64,000 nucleotides of DNA from assembly GCF_029255285.1 (NCBI RefSeq), contig NZ_JAPUVI010000105.1:62001-126000 (forward strand), given 5' to 3'. Numbering within the stretch: the first letter of the stretch is position 1; every line of letters begins with the position of its first letter. The notes below the pieces were generated by a model. The model searched no databases. It worked only from the letters and a program-made list of their open reading frames with translations, and was not told the DNA's origin. Source of the stretch: Accumulibacter sp. (GTDB taxonomy: Bacteria; Pseudomonadota; Gammaproteobacteria; Burkholderiales; Rhodocyclaceae). Made by a program: the position numbers and the translations under genes. Below are positions 38,074-47,068 of the stretch, one piece after another.

Positions 38074-39468
38074 TCAGACAGGTTGATGCCAAAACAAACC
38101 GCCGCTTGCCTCGATGCGATCCAGGATCTCGTCCTTGAGCAGTTCGCGAGTGATCTCACAACGGGCGGAACCGGCAAAAATGCCATTCTGCCGAATCGTC
38201 AATTCCTTGTAGTAACAATCGCCAGCGCAATGCCATTTTGCAAAGCATCCTGCGCAGAAGCTTCTGTTCTGCGCCACTTGCGCACGCAAGTGGCGCAGCG
38301 TTTCCAGGTTGAAGCGATAGCCCTTGTCAGCGCTGGGTTCACCATAGAGGAAGATCTCCGCGCGCGGGTCGTTTTCCGAAAACGCTTCGTAACACGCCGA
38401 AACCTTCCCTCCGGGAGTCAGGCAGAAATTGTCCTGCGAGACTGCACAAAAATGGCCGGTCAGGGTATCGAGCCGTGCGGCAGAAAACGTGATCTTTCGC
38501 CCATGATGTTTCGCCCGGCTGCGGGCGTCACGGAATGCCGCAACGAACTCCGCGGTTTCTGCGGAAGCCGCCCCCTGCCAGCGGCCGAGCAGGTACGCCG
38601 GCTCAATCTGAATGTGCTCGGTGGAAAACTGGCGACAGATGAACTCGATCGAATCCGCCAACTGGGCGATCGTTTCGCGCGTCACGGTCACCCGGACACC
38701 ATAATCAAACCCGGTCTCGTCAAATCGTCGTAGCGTGGCGATGACGCGCTTGCTGCTGCCATCGCCCCGGCGGGTGACCCGGTGCCGGTCATGGACCGTC
38801 GGCAAACCGTCAAACGATACGCTGGCGCCGTGCAAATGCTCGACGATCCAGTCAATCTGCTCATCCTTCAGCATGCCGTTCGTCGCCAATGATCCATGCA
38901 CCGCAATGCCGATTTCACCGGCACGTTGCTCGGCATACGCGAACGAACCGGTCATCGTCCGCCAAAGAACGGTCGGTTCCCCGCCCCCATGGTAGCCGAC
39001 ACCAAAAAACGGTTGTTGTTGGCGATGCGCATGCCGAGCGACGAAGTCGATCCCACGTTTCGCCACATGCATCGGCATCGCGGTGGTCGCTGAATCACCG
39101 GCAGCGGCGTAGCAATACGTGCAGCGCAGATTGCAGGCCGTTGTCAGAAATAGCGTGACCGACGTTGGTTTCGGTTCCCCCGCCAACTCTCCGGACGGCG
39201 TCTCTTCAGGTGCCGAGTCGATCAGTCGCAGACCGCGGAAAAAGTCAAGCAGATCACGGTCTGTGCCAGCCGTGGATTCATGACGCCCCTCTCGAATATC
39301 TGCTAGCGCATTGATCAGCGTCGCGTTCGCCACAAAAGCAACCCGGCGAAGTGGGGCGTAGACGAGATGCAATCCCCGTTCCAAGGGTATGGCAAACAAC
39401 TCGGCCGAAATTGTTGTCGAAGACGCTGTCAACCCCGCTTCGACAGAGGCATCGGCGTTCGTGGTCAT
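38074..39468 (-). CDS. radical SAM/SPASM domain protein, putative maturase of the WD40 proteins
   Basis: A 464-residue radical SAM enzyme. The iron-sulfur motif is C-N-L-R-C-T-Y-C (C112, C116, C119), followed by G-G-G-E-P-T, the SAM-contact loop, and a SPASM-type C-terminal region with many Cys (N-F-C-L-T-P-G-G, S-A-C-Y, F-C-A-G-C, H-C-A-G-D-C, A-R-C-E-I) that can bind two extra clusters. The N-terminal 100 residues (V-Y-A-P-L-R-R-V-A-F-V-A-N) resemble the leader-binding region of peptide maturases. GAGGAA precedes the ATG. First gene of a three-gene operon with two Cys-rich WD40 proteins. SPASM maturases form thioether or C-C links on peptides or proteins, as in QhpD; the reaction here is inferred. 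Confidence 0.85.
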   Translation of the reverse strand: MTTNADASVEAGLTASSTTISAELFAIPLERGLHLVYAPLRRVAFVANATLINALADIREGRHESTAGTDRDLLDFFRGLRLIDSAPEETPSGELAGEPKPTSVTLFLTTACNLRCTYCYAAAGDSATTAMPMHVAKRGIDFVARHAHRQQQPFFGVGYHGGGEPTVLWRTMTGSFAYAEQRAGEIGIAVHGSLATNGMLKDEQIDWIVEHLHGASVSFDGLPTVHDRHRVTRRGDGSSKRVIATLRRFDETGFDYGVRVTVTRETIAQLADSIEFICRQFSTEHIQIEPAYLLGRWQGAASAETAEFVAAFRDARSRAKHHGRKITFSAARLDTLTGHFCAVSQDNFCLTPGGKVSACYEAFSENDPRAEIFLYGEPSADKGYRFNLETLRHLRAQVAQNRSFCAGCFAKWHCAGDCYYKELTIRQNGIFAGSARCEITRELLKDEILDRIEASGGLFWHQPV

Positions 39469-40567
39469 CGCTTTCCTCGTGGAAAGCGGGCGAGAGAAGG
39501 AAAGCAGGCCGACCGAACCGCCGGTTCACGCCGGAACAGGGCGCCCGGACGATAAGGTGAGGCTGTCATCGGGACCCAATGCGCCCGACAGATAGGAAGC
39601 CGAGTCTTTACGCGTGTGGCGTCCATTTCTCAAAGCACTTTCGACACGTCCTGTTGAAGGCGGCATCGAACGTACATGGTGATCATCGTCGACGCCTCGT
39701 CAAGTCCGTTTTCGGCCCCGTGGCACAGGCAGGATTTTGCTTCCCAGCCGCGATGGCTCCTGATCTGCCTGCCAGATCGGAATATTATCTCCCGACAAGG
39801 CAGCCACTGCCACCTGCGCCTTGACTTCTGTGCCGCGTTGCTCATGTTTCGTTCCCATCATTACGTTCCTTTGAATCGGTCGGCCTTGGCTTATCTTACC
39901 CGACTGTCCGAAAAAACGTTCCCGCCGCACTCGTAAAGCCACGCGCGTCGCCAACCAGTTGCTGAAGATCAAGCACCGGCGCTTCGGTTCGATCGACCGC
40001 GAGAGCAACCTTCTGGTGCCGTCCGTCGGCGGCGACGCCGGGAGGGTGGCCCTGATGGCCGACAAGGACGGCACGAAGCGCGAACCCCACCAGAAGATTC
40101 GCCAGTCCACGCGGTTCGCCGTGCTGGTCATGCGCGACGAGGAAAAGGCAGAGGCGAGGAAGTACTTCGCGACGCCGTGTTGTTCTCGATCCATGAAGCG
40201 AAGGGGCTGGAATACGAGAGCATCGTCCTCTACCGCTTCGTTTCCGATCACCGCGCCGAGGTCAGCAAGAACAGGCGGAGGGCTTCCGCCAAACGATTCT
40301 CAAGCGGACGCTGGTTCCCTGGCCGGTCGTCGGCGAGACGAGAGTCGTCGAACTGCTGGTCAAGGTCTTCCGGCGACTGACGACCGGAGGCGATGCCGAA
40401 AGTCATCGACCGCTTTCTCCTCCAGGCGGGCCTGCCCGGGTGGCGAGTGCCGATCGCTGCAGAGCGCACTGTCGCGCGTGCGCAAGCACTCGAGGAAGAG
40501 CGTCTGACCGAAGCTCGCGCGCGACAGGCGCAACGCGAGGTAGCGCCGGCCGCCGCGCGGCGGCCGG
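39469..40567. other. 1.1-kb region upstream of the radical SAM operon with decayed genes
   Basis: No intact gene is supported. The left 380 bases must hold the promoter of the minus-strand operon, but no clear hexamers stand out. A frameshifted helicase remnant fills 39870-40380. A plus-strand open stretch at 40393-40635 (M-P-K-V-I-D-R-F-L-L-Q-A) could be the tail of another lost gene; it runs into the 3' end of hypE and is not called. Confidence 0.5.
39870..40380 (+). pseudogene. decayed UvrD-like helicase C-terminal fragment
   Basis: Pieces in three frames read in order as one protein: A-Y-L-T-R-L-S-E-K, then (after a shift in the A6 run near 39911) V-A-N-Q-L-L-K-I-K-H-R-R-F-G-S-I-D, then (after a shift near 40172) L-F-S-I-H-E-A-K-G-L-E-Y-E-S-I-V-L-Y. 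The H-x-A-K-G-L-E-Y segment is the helicase motif of UvrD/PcrA-type superfamily 1 enzymes. The 5' two thirds are missing. Family call from motif; no intact start or stop. Confidence 0.65.
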
Positions 40568-41617
40568 TCAACAAATGCGCGGCAATTGCTCGCCGGTCAG
40601 CCAGTCGACGATGCGTCGGCCACCGAAGGCGGTAGTCATCTGCACGAAGCTGTGCGCATCCTGATGCACGCTGCCGATCACCGCGGCTTGCCGGCCGAGG
40701 GGATGAGCGCGCATCGCGGCCAGCAAGCGCTCGGCGTCCTCGGGCGCGACGATGGCGACGACCTTGCCTTCGTTGGCCACGTACAGCGGGTCGAGGCCGA
40801 GGAACTCGCAGGCGGCGGCGACTTCGGGCCGCACCGGCAACGCGCTTTCCTGCAACATCATGCCGACTCCCGACTGGCAAGCGATTTCGTTGAGCGTCGT
40901 CGCCACGCCGCCGCGCGTCGGGTCGCGCAGCACGCGGATGGCGGCGCCGCTGGCACGCATGGCGGCGATCAGGCCGTGCAGTGCGGCGGTATCGGAAGCG
41001 ATGGCGGCGGCAAAGCCAAGGTTTTCACGTTGCGCCATGATCGCCATGCCATGTTCGCCGATGCTGCCGGAAACGATGATTCGGTCGGCGGGCCGGGCAC
41101 GGTCGCCCGACCACTCGTCCCCCTCGGTGACGACGCCAACGCCGGTGGTCGTGATATAGACGCCGTCGCCGCTGCCTTTTTCGACCACTTTGGTGTCGCC
41201 GGTGACTACCGGCACCCCCGCCGCGCTAGCCGCGGCGGCCATCGATTCGACGATGCGTGCCAGATCGCTGAGCGGGAAGCCTTCCTCCAGAACGAAGCTG
41301 GCGGCGAGATAGAGTGGTGTGGCACCGACCACGGCGAGGTCGTTGATCGTGCCGTGCACGGCCAGGCAGCCGATGTCGCCGCCGGGGAAAAACAAGGGCG
41401 ACACGACGTGAGCGTCGGTCGACATCACCAGCCGGCCAGGCGGCATCGGCAGCACGGCGGCGTCGTTGCCCTGTCCCAGGTAGGCGTTGCCGAGGCGGCG
41501 GACGAACAGTTCCTCGATCAGTTGCGCCGTCGCCCGGCCACCGCTGCCGTGGGTCATGTCGATACGCCCTTGCCGGAGGTCCAGCGGACGGACGTAAGCC
41601 TTGTGCGTTCGGCTCAC
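40568..41617 (-). CDS. hypE: hydrogenase maturation protein HypE (carbamoyl dehydratase)
   Basis: A 349-residue PurM-like ATPase that dehydrates the thiocarbamoyl group on its C-terminal Cys to thiocyanate, source of the CN ligands of [NiFe] hydrogenase. Seen: H-G-S-G-G-R near the N-terminus, G-N-D-A-A-V-L, G-D-T-K-V-V, D-P-T-R-G-G-V-A-T-T-L-N-E, and the essential C-terminus P-R-I-C ending on the reactive Cys. GTG at 41617 overlaps the hypD stop (GTGA). Last gene of hypABFCDE. Confidence 0.96.
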   Translation of the reverse strand: MSRTHKAYVRPLDLRQGRIDMTHGSGGRATAQLIEELFVRRLGNAYLGQGNDAAVLPMPPGRLVMSTDAHVVSPLFFPGGDIGCLAVHGTINDLAVVGATPLYLAASFVLEEGFPLSDLARIVESMAAAASAAGVPVVTGDTKVVEKGSGDGVYITTTGVGVVTEGDEWSGDRARPADRIIVSGSIGEHGMAIMAQRENLGFAAAIASDTAALHGLIAAMRASGAAIRVLRDPTRGGVATTLNEIACQSGVGMMLQESALPVRPEVAAACEFLGLDPLYVANEGKVVAIVAPEDAERLLAAMRAHPLGRQAAVIGSVHQDAHSFVQMTTAFGGRRIVDWLTGEQLPRIC

Positions 41618-42765
41618 GACACCCTTTCCAGGTCGGCGAACCGACCGAAGGAATAGTGCGCCGCACAAGCTCCCTCCGATGACACCATGCACGAGCCAAC
41701 CGGGTTTTCCGGCGTGCAGACGCTGGCGAAGAGGCGACATTGCGACGGCCGCTTGACTCCGCGCAGAATCGCGCCGCATTCGCACGCTGGGTGGTCGGCG
41801 ACGGCTTCGTAGCGGATGGCGAAACGCCGTTCGGCGTCGAATTCGGCGAATTCGCGGCGGATCCGTAGCGCACTGAAGGGCAAGTCGCCGAGCCCTCGCC
41901 AAGCAAAAGAGCGGCGCAGCTCGAAGACTTCGGCCATCAGATTCTGCGCCTTGCGATTGCCTTCGCGTGTGACGGCGCGCGAGAACTGATTCTCGACCAG
42001 CGCCCGACCGGCATTGACTTGCTCGATCAGCATCAGAATAGCCTGCATCACGTCGAGCGGTTCGAAACCGGCGACAACCACCGGCTTGCGGTACTGCTCG
42101 GCGACAAACTCGTAGGGTTGTGTGCCGATGATCGTCGACACATGTGCCGGACCAACCAGCCCGTCGATTCCGACGCTTCCCCCCTGCCGGACCTCGGGAG
42201 AATCGAGGATGCTGGCGATTGCCGGCGGCGTCAGCACGTGGCAGCAAAGGACCGAAAAGTTGCCGAGACCGAGCGCTTGTGCCTGTTTGATCACGAGTGC
42301 CGTCGGCGGCGTCGTCGTTTCGAAGCCGATGGCCAGCAACACCACTTGCCGCTGCGGGTTCTGCCGTGCGACGAGCAGCGCGTCGGCCGCCGAGTAGATC
42401 ATCCGGATATCGCTGCCGGAAGCCCGGCCCGGTCCGGCTTTCGCCTTGAGCAGCGACAGGCCGCCGGAGGCCGGTACGCGCATCGGATCACCATAAGAGC
42501 ACAGCATGACGCCGGCGTCGCGCACGAGGCGGATGGCCATGTCGATGCGACCGATCGGCAACACACAGACCGGACAACCGGGACCATGAATCATGCGCAC
42601 CTGGTGCGGCAGCAGATCGCTGAGTCCGTAACGCGAGATAGTGTGCGTGTGGCCACCGCAGAACTCCATGAAGCGGTACTCGCGATCCCTCCGGACGACT
42701 CGCCGAATGGCCGCCGCCAGGCCGCTGGCCAGTTCGCCGTCACGGAATTCGTCGATGAATCTCAT
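41614..42765 (-). CDS. hypD: hydrogenase formation protein HypD
   Basis: A 383-residue [4Fe-4S] scaffold that, with HypC, assembles the Fe(CN)2CO unit. Conserved blocks: M-E-F-C-G-G-H-T-H, H-G-P-G-C-P-V-C-V-L-P, G-F-E-T-T-T-P-P-T-A, F-S-V-L-C-C-H, and the cluster ligands in C-E-C-G-A-I-L-R-G and C-T-P-E-N-P-V-G-S-C-M-V-S-S-E-G-A-C. Start overlaps the hypC stop (ATGA). Full length. Confidence 0.97.
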   Translation of the reverse strand: MRFIDEFRDGELASGLAAAIRRVVRRDREYRFMEFCGGHTHTISRYGLSDLLPHQVRMIHGPGCPVCVLPIGRIDMAIRLVRDAGVMLCSYGDPMRVPASGGLSLLKAKAGPGRASGSDIRMIYSAADALLVARQNPQRQVVLLAIGFETTTPPTALVIKQAQALGLGNFSVLCCHVLTPPAIASILDSPEVRQGGSVGIDGLVGPAHVSTIIGTQPYEFVAEQYRKPVVVAGFEPLDVMQAILMLIEQVNAGRALVENQFSRAVTREGNRKAQNLMAEVFELRRSFAWRGLGDLPFSALRIRREFAEFDAERRFAIRYEAVADHPACECGAILRGVKRPSQCRLFASVCTPENPVGSCMVSSEGACAAHYSFGRFADLERVS

Positions 42766-43016
42766 CGACCGGCAGGATCGGCATCCCGCTCTTGCCGTGC
42801 GGCTTCGCCGAGTTCGGCGAACAGTGCCAGGGTCTTTGCGGCCTCTTCGGGGTCGAGCCGGCTCAGCGCGTAGCCGACGTGGACGATGACGTAATCTCCG
42901 ACCGCCGCGTCGTCCACGAGGGCCAGGGAAATCTCCTTGCCGACGCCGTCGAGCTCGACCAAGGCCCTATCGTCTGGCCGGAGTTCGACGATCCGGCAGG
43001 GAAGCGCTAGACACAC
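42762..43016 (-). CDS. hypC: hydrogenase assembly chaperone HypC
   Basis: An 84-residue chaperone starting at GTG with M-C-L-A-L-P, the Cys2 used to carry the iron ligand complex after Met removal. The beta-barrel pattern (G-D-Y-V-I-V-H-V-G-Y-A) and short helical end fit HypC/HupF. The GTG is chosen because Cys must be residue 2; it overlaps the 3' end of hypF by 10 bases and the gene overlaps hypD by 4. Confidence 0.95.
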   Translation of the reverse strand: MCLALPCRIVELRPDDRALVELDGVGKEISLALVDDAAVGDYVIVHVGYALSRLDPEEAAKTLALFAELGEAARQERDADPAGR

Positions 43017-45331
43017 TGGTCCGTGCTCCTCGACCGGCCAACCAGATGCTGCAAGGCGATCCACGCCTGACCTACGGCCAACCCGCCGTCGTTGGGCGGC
43101 ACCTGGCGAGCCTCGATGAGGCGAACGCCCTGCGCCCCCAGGCGGGCGCGCAGAGCGCGCACGAGTACTTCATTGAGGAAACAGCCGCCGCTGCCGGCGA
43201 CAGCTTTTTCGCCCGGGGCGACGACCCGCAGCCAATCGACCAGCGCAGCGGCGAGCGTGGCGTGGAAGAGCGCGGCACCGCGTTCGGCATTCCGTTCGTC
43301 GCAGAGAGCAGCGAACAAGGGCAGCAGATCGAGACAGCCGGCTTCGATTCGCCAACCCTGGTCGAGCGGCAGCGTATCGCCGTAGCGTTGGGCCAGCCCT
43401 TCCATCAGCATCGCCGCCTGTCCTTCGTAGGCCATCGTCGGTTTGATGCCGAGCAAGCCGGCGGCAGCATCGAACATGCGGCCCATGCTGGTCGTCGGCG
43501 GGCAGTGGATGTTGTCGGCGAGCATTTGGGCGACGGCCGGCGCGGCTTGCTGAGCGGCAAAACGGTGGACGATCTCGTCGCCTCGTCCGAGTTGGTGCAA
43601 CACCGCGGCCGCCATGCGCCAGGGTTCGTTGGCCGCCCGGTCGCCACCTGGCAAGGCCAATGGCACGACATGGCCAAGGCGTTCAAAGCTGGCGCCATCG
43701 ACGCGCAACAGTTCGCCTCCCCACGCCGTGCCGTCGGTGCCGATGCCAACGCCATCGAGCGAGAGGGCCAAGGTGCTCGCCTCGATGCCGTGTTCGGCCA
43801 GCACGGCGGCGGCGTGCGCATGATGATGCTGGACGCCGAGCAGCGGCAGTCGACGTTGCTCGGCAAAATCGGCGGCGAAGCGGGTCGAATGAAAGTCCGG
43901 GTGAAGATCATGCGCGACAATCGCCGGTTCGACGCCAAGCAGCTTGACGAGCTGTTCGACACATTCCTCGAGAAAATTACACACTGCCGCATTGTCGAGA
44001 TCGCCAATGTGCTGCGAAACGAAGGCTTCATCGCCGCGGGTGAGGCAGATCGTATTCTTGAACCAGGCCCCGACGGCCATTACCGACGGCCCGGAAACCG
44101 GCATCTTGATGGCCCGCGGTGCGTAGCCGCGCGCCCGCCGGATGAACTGCAGGCCGCCGGTGGTGATCCGCGCGACACTGTCGTCGCAACGCGTGACGAT
44201 GTCGCGGTCGTGCATCAGGAAGGCGTCGGCGATGCCGTAGAGCCGCAGCAAGGCTTCGCTGTTGCCGGTCACCAGCGGTTCGCCGCCCGGGTTGGCGCTC
44301 GTCATGACCAGCGCCAGATCCTGAGATCTCTCCAGCCAGCCGAGGCCGGGCGGCCGTTTCGCCGCTTCGTGGAAAAGTAGGAACTGGATCGGGGTGTACG
44401 GCAGCATGACCCCCAGCCAAGCCAGTCCAGGCGCCACGCCGGTCAGCGCCTGGTCGCAACTGCCGCGTTTCTTGAGCAGGATGGCCGGCCGCGTCGGCAG
44501 GGTCATCAGTCCCGGCTCGCCGATTCCCATCTGAACCAGTTGGGCGGCCGACGGGGCGTTCGCCAGCATCACCACGAACGGCTTCTCGTCCCGGTGCTTA
44601 CGCTCGCGCAGGACGGCAACGGCCACGGCGTTGCGTGCGTCGCACGCCAGGTGGAAGCCGCCCAATCCCTTGATGGCAAGGATTTTTCCCTGCCGCAGCA
44701 TGGCCAGGGCACCGGCGATCGGATCATTGGCCAGCCGGTGTCCCTCGGCATCGAGCAAAAAAATCTGCGGGCCGCACTTCGGGCAGCAATTGGCCTCCGC
44801 ATGAAAACGCCGGTCCGCCGGTCGCCGATACTCGAACTGGCACTTGGGGCACATGGCGAACGGTTTCAGGCTGGTGCGTGCCCGATCGTAGGGCAGACCG
44901 CGGCTGATCGTGTAACGTGGCCCACAGTTGGTACAGTTGGTAAAGGCGTAGCGCCAGCGCCGGTTTGTCGGATCAAAGATTTCGGCCAGGCAGTCACGGC
45001 AGACCGCCGTGTCGTGTCCGATCATCGTTGCTGCCCGGCCGCTGCGGCTGTCGATGATCACGAACTCGTCAGACAGATTGGCCGGCACAGCCTCGCGGGC
45101 AGTCACTGAATTGATGCGGGCAAGTGGCGGAGCTTCCCGCTCCAGGCGTTCGGTGAGGCTTTTCACTTTGGCGGGCGAGCCGCGAACCTCGATTTCGACG
45201 CCCCGCGAGTCGTTGCGAACCCAGCCGGTGAGGCCCAGTTCCTTGGCCAGCCGCCAGACGAAGGGGCGGAAACCGACGCCCTGCACGACTCCGCTGACCC
45301 GGATGTTCTGGCAAACGATGGCGTTCGACAT
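43007..45331 (-). CDS. hypF: carbamoyltransferase HypF
   Basis: A 774-residue enzyme that carbamoylates HypE using carbamoyl phosphate and ATP. Domains in order: acylphosphatase-like (V-V-Q-G-V-G-F-R-P-F), double zinc finger (C-R-D-C ... C-T-N-C-G-P-R-Y and C-P-K-C ... C-C-P-K-C), YrdC-like (I-K-G-L-G-G-F-H-L-A), and the Kae1-like carbamoyltransferase part (V-Q-H-H-H-A-H, G-S-G-G-C-F-L-N). ATG at 45331 lies one base after the hypB stop. Full length. Confidence 0.96.
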   Translation of the reverse strand: MSNAIVCQNIRVSGVVQGVGFRPFVWRLAKELGLTGWVRNDSRGVEIEVRGSPAKVKSLTERLEREAPPLARINSVTAREAVPANLSDEFVIIDSRSGRAATMIGHDTAVCRDCLAEIFDPTNRRWRYAFTNCTNCGPRYTISRGLPYDRARTSLKPFAMCPKCQFEYRRPADRRFHAEANCCPKCGPQIFLLDAEGHRLANDPIAGALAMLRQGKILAIKGLGGFHLACDARNAVAVAVLRERKHRDEKPFVVMLANAPSAAQLVQMGIGEPGLMTLPTRPAILLKKRGSCDQALTGVAPGLAWLGVMLPYTPIQFLLFHEAAKRPPGLGWLERSQDLALVMTSANPGGEPLVTGNSEALLRLYGIADAFLMHDRDIVTRCDDSVARITTGGLQFIRRARGYAPRAIKMPVSGPSVMAVGAWFKNTICLTRGDEAFVSQHIGDLDNAAVCNFLEECVEQLVKLLGVEPAIVAHDLHPDFHSTRFAADFAEQRRLPLLGVQHHHAHAAAVLAEHGIEASTLALSLDGVGIGTDGTAWGGELLRVDGASFERLGHVVPLALPGGDRAANEPWRMAAAVLHQLGRGDEIVHRFAAQQAAPAVAQMLADNIHCPPTTSMGRMFDAAAGLLGIKPTMAYEGQAAMLMEGLAQRYGDTLPLDQGWRIEAGCLDLLPLFAALCDERNAERGAALFHATLAAALVDWLRVVAPGEKAVAGSGGCFLNEVLVRALRARLGAQGVRLIEARQVPPNDGGLAVGQAWIALQHLVGRSRSTDQCV

Positions 45332-45332
45332 G

Positions 45333-46355
45333 TCAGCCTCGCGCGCCGGCAGCGAGTGGTGCTTCGACCCCGCCAGCCGGTCGCCGCTGCGTCGCCGCCA
45401 TGTCCTTTCGCCGTTCCTGCCGGGCCGCACAGCCGGCCATCAACCAGTCCAGCCACTCGGCGAAGCCTTCGCCACTCATCGCCGAGAGCTGAATCACCTG
45501 CAGCACCGGATTGACCTGCCGCGCGTAACGGACCGCCAGATCACTGTCGAAAGCCAGGTGCGGCAACAGGTCGATCTTGTTCAGCAGCATCAGCGATGCG
45601 GCGCGGAACATTCCTGGATATTTCAGAGGCTTGTCTTCTCCCTCGGTGACCGACAGGATGACTACCTTGTGCGCCTCGCCGAGATCGAAGGCCGCCGGAC
45701 AGACGAGATTGCCGACGTTCTCGATGAGCAGCAACGAGTCGTCGGCGGGCGCAAGCTCGTCCAGCGCATGGCCGATCATGTGGGCGTCCAGATGACAGCC
45801 CCGGCCGGTATTGATCTGCAGCGCGGCAGCGCCGGTGGCGCGGATGCGCTCGGCGTCGCGGCTCGTTTGCTGGTCACCCTCGACGACGGCGATGCTCACT
45901 TTGGTCTTCAACAGGTCGATAGTCCGGCAGAGCAGACTGGTTTTTCCCGAGCCGGGACTCGACACGAGATTGAGCGCGAAGATCCCTTGCGCGTCAAAAC
46001 GTCGGCGGTTTTCCGCCGCGTAGCCGTTGTTCCTGGCCAGGATGTCGCGCTCGATGCGCACCATCCGGGACGCCGTCATCCCCGGCGCGTCGATACCGAC
46101 GGCTTCCTGATCGAAATCGGCTGCCGCCGGGTGTCGGTGCGCCGGCGCGTCGTCGTGCCCGTGCGTGACGAGCGGCTGCCTGTCGCGACCAGCGACCGGC
46201 CGATAGCTCATCGCCGAACGGGCTTGCCCTCGTTGCTCTGCCAGGAGCCCGGGATCGGCGTGTGAAACCTTGCCCGAAGGCGCGTTTTCGTGCTCGGACA
46301 AAGCGCTGAGAGCGACGCGCGTCTTCCCGACGGCACAACCGCAAGTCGTACACAT
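45333..46355 (-). CDS. hypB: hydrogenase nickel incorporation GTPase HypB
   Basis: A 340-residue GTPase that delivers nickel to the hydrogenase large subunit. N-terminal high-affinity metal motif C-T-T-C-G-C, a His/Asp-containing stretch ([12 protein letters not shown]) that may store nickel, P-loop S-S-P-G-S-G-K-T-S, and the L-L-N-K-I-D-L-L specificity motif. The stretch between the metal motif and G domain (about 90 residues) is longer than in E. coli. Confidence 0.95.
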   Translation of the reverse strand: MCTTCGCAVGKTRVALSALSEHENAPSGKVSHADPGLLAEQRGQARSAMSYRPVAGRDRQPLVTHGHDDAPAHRHPAAADFDQEAVGIDAPGMTASRMVRIERDILARNNGYAAENRRRFDAQGIFALNLVSSPGSGKTSLLCRTIDLLKTKVSIAVVEGDQQTSRDAERIRATGAAALQINTGRGCHLDAHMIGHALDELAPADDSLLLIENVGNLVCPAAFDLGEAHKVVILSVTEGEDKPLKYPGMFRAASLMLLNKIDLLPHLAFDSDLAVRYARQVNPVLQVIQLSAMSGEGFAEWLDWLMAGCAARQERRKDMAATQRRPAGGVEAPLAAGARG

Positions 46356-46377
46356 TTTTGCTGTCCCCTTTTAATAA

Positions 46378-46719
46378 TTATTCGACCTCGAGTTCCCTGA
46401 CTCGCATCTCGGTCCCCCCGGTTGGCTGAACCGGGTAGCCGCCGCAGGTCGGGCAAGGGTCGTGCCATGTCGCGAGCGGCACAGTATTGTTACAATTAAA
46501 GCATAATCCTTGGCCGGCCACCCTGATTACGCTCAGCCTAGCGCCTTCGGCCAGAGTGCCGCGGCTCACAGCGTCGAAACAGAAGGCGATGGCTTCCGCC
46601 TCGACCGCCGACAAATCGCCGATCTCAAGCACAAGCAGGCGAACTCGCCGAAAATTCTGGGTTCGAGCGGCGTCTTCGACGATCTGGAGGATTTCCATGG
46701 CCAGCGACATCTCGTGCAT
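46378..46719 (-). CDS. hypA: hydrogenase nickel metallochaperone HypA
   Basis: A 113-residue nickel and zinc protein partnering HypB. Nickel site M-H-E-M-S with His2 at the N-terminus; zinc site C-F-N-C ... C-P-T-C near the C-terminus. The ATG at 46719 is fixed by the need for His2. It is preceded at 10 bases by the stop of a small open frame on the same strand. Confidence 0.95.
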   Translation of the reverse strand: MHEMSLAMEILQIVEDAARTQNFRRVRLLVLEIGDLSAVEAEAIAFCFDAVSRGTLAEGARLSVIRVAGQGLCFNCNNTVPLATWHDPCPTCGGYPVQPTGGTEMRVRELEVE

Positions 46720-46729
46720 TCGTCCGCTT

Positions 46730-46948
46730 TCACGTGATAGGCGAGCAGGGATCGAGTGCCAGCCGCAGGGGGTATCGGTGCTCGACCAAGGCTTCGCTCC
46801 CCATGTCGAGGCCGCGTACGGTAGAAAATCCATGCGGCGCAGGCGGCGCAGGCGCCACCGGCAAGCGTCTCGGGGCGACCGTGGCCGCGACGATCCGTCG
46901 ACCACCCCGCGCCAGCGACAGATCCAGACAACCCGGTTGCACGGCCAT
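46730..46948 (-). CDS. small open frame upstream of hypA, possible hydrogenase-gene remnant
   Basis: A 72-residue frame that stops 10 bases before hypA and has the G/C-rich third positions of real genes here. It contains L-D-L-S-L-A-R-G-G-R-R-I-V-A-A-T-V-A-P-R-R-L-P-V-A. In many bacteria hupK lies just upstream of hypA, and the start of this frame loosely resembles HupK N-termini, so it may be a truncated hupK left after loss of hydrogenase genes. The match is weak and from memory. The rest of the 349-base gap to ccmA (46720-47068) shows no other gene. Confidence 0.3.
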   Translation of the reverse strand: MAVQPGCLDLSLARGGRRIVAATVAPRRLPVAPAPPAPHGFSTVRGLDMGSEALVEHRYPLRLALDPCSPIT

Positions 46949-47068
46949 GCTCCCCGAAAAGGTTTCGCCAGAATACCAAAAGCCTTTGAATCGCTTTTGA
47001 TTTCCGTCAATCAGGGGCTAAACTCCCGCCTTCACAATACGCCCTCGGTCATCTCCGCGACTTTGCCC

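Noticed and set aside
40393-40635. 80-codon plus-strand frame near the hypE 3' end
   Set aside because: Could be the tail of a lost gene, but no ribosome-binding site, no family, and it runs into hypE.
43046-44380. 444-codon plus-strand frame opposite hypF
   Set aside because: Shadow of HypF; no start signal and no protein-like pattern.
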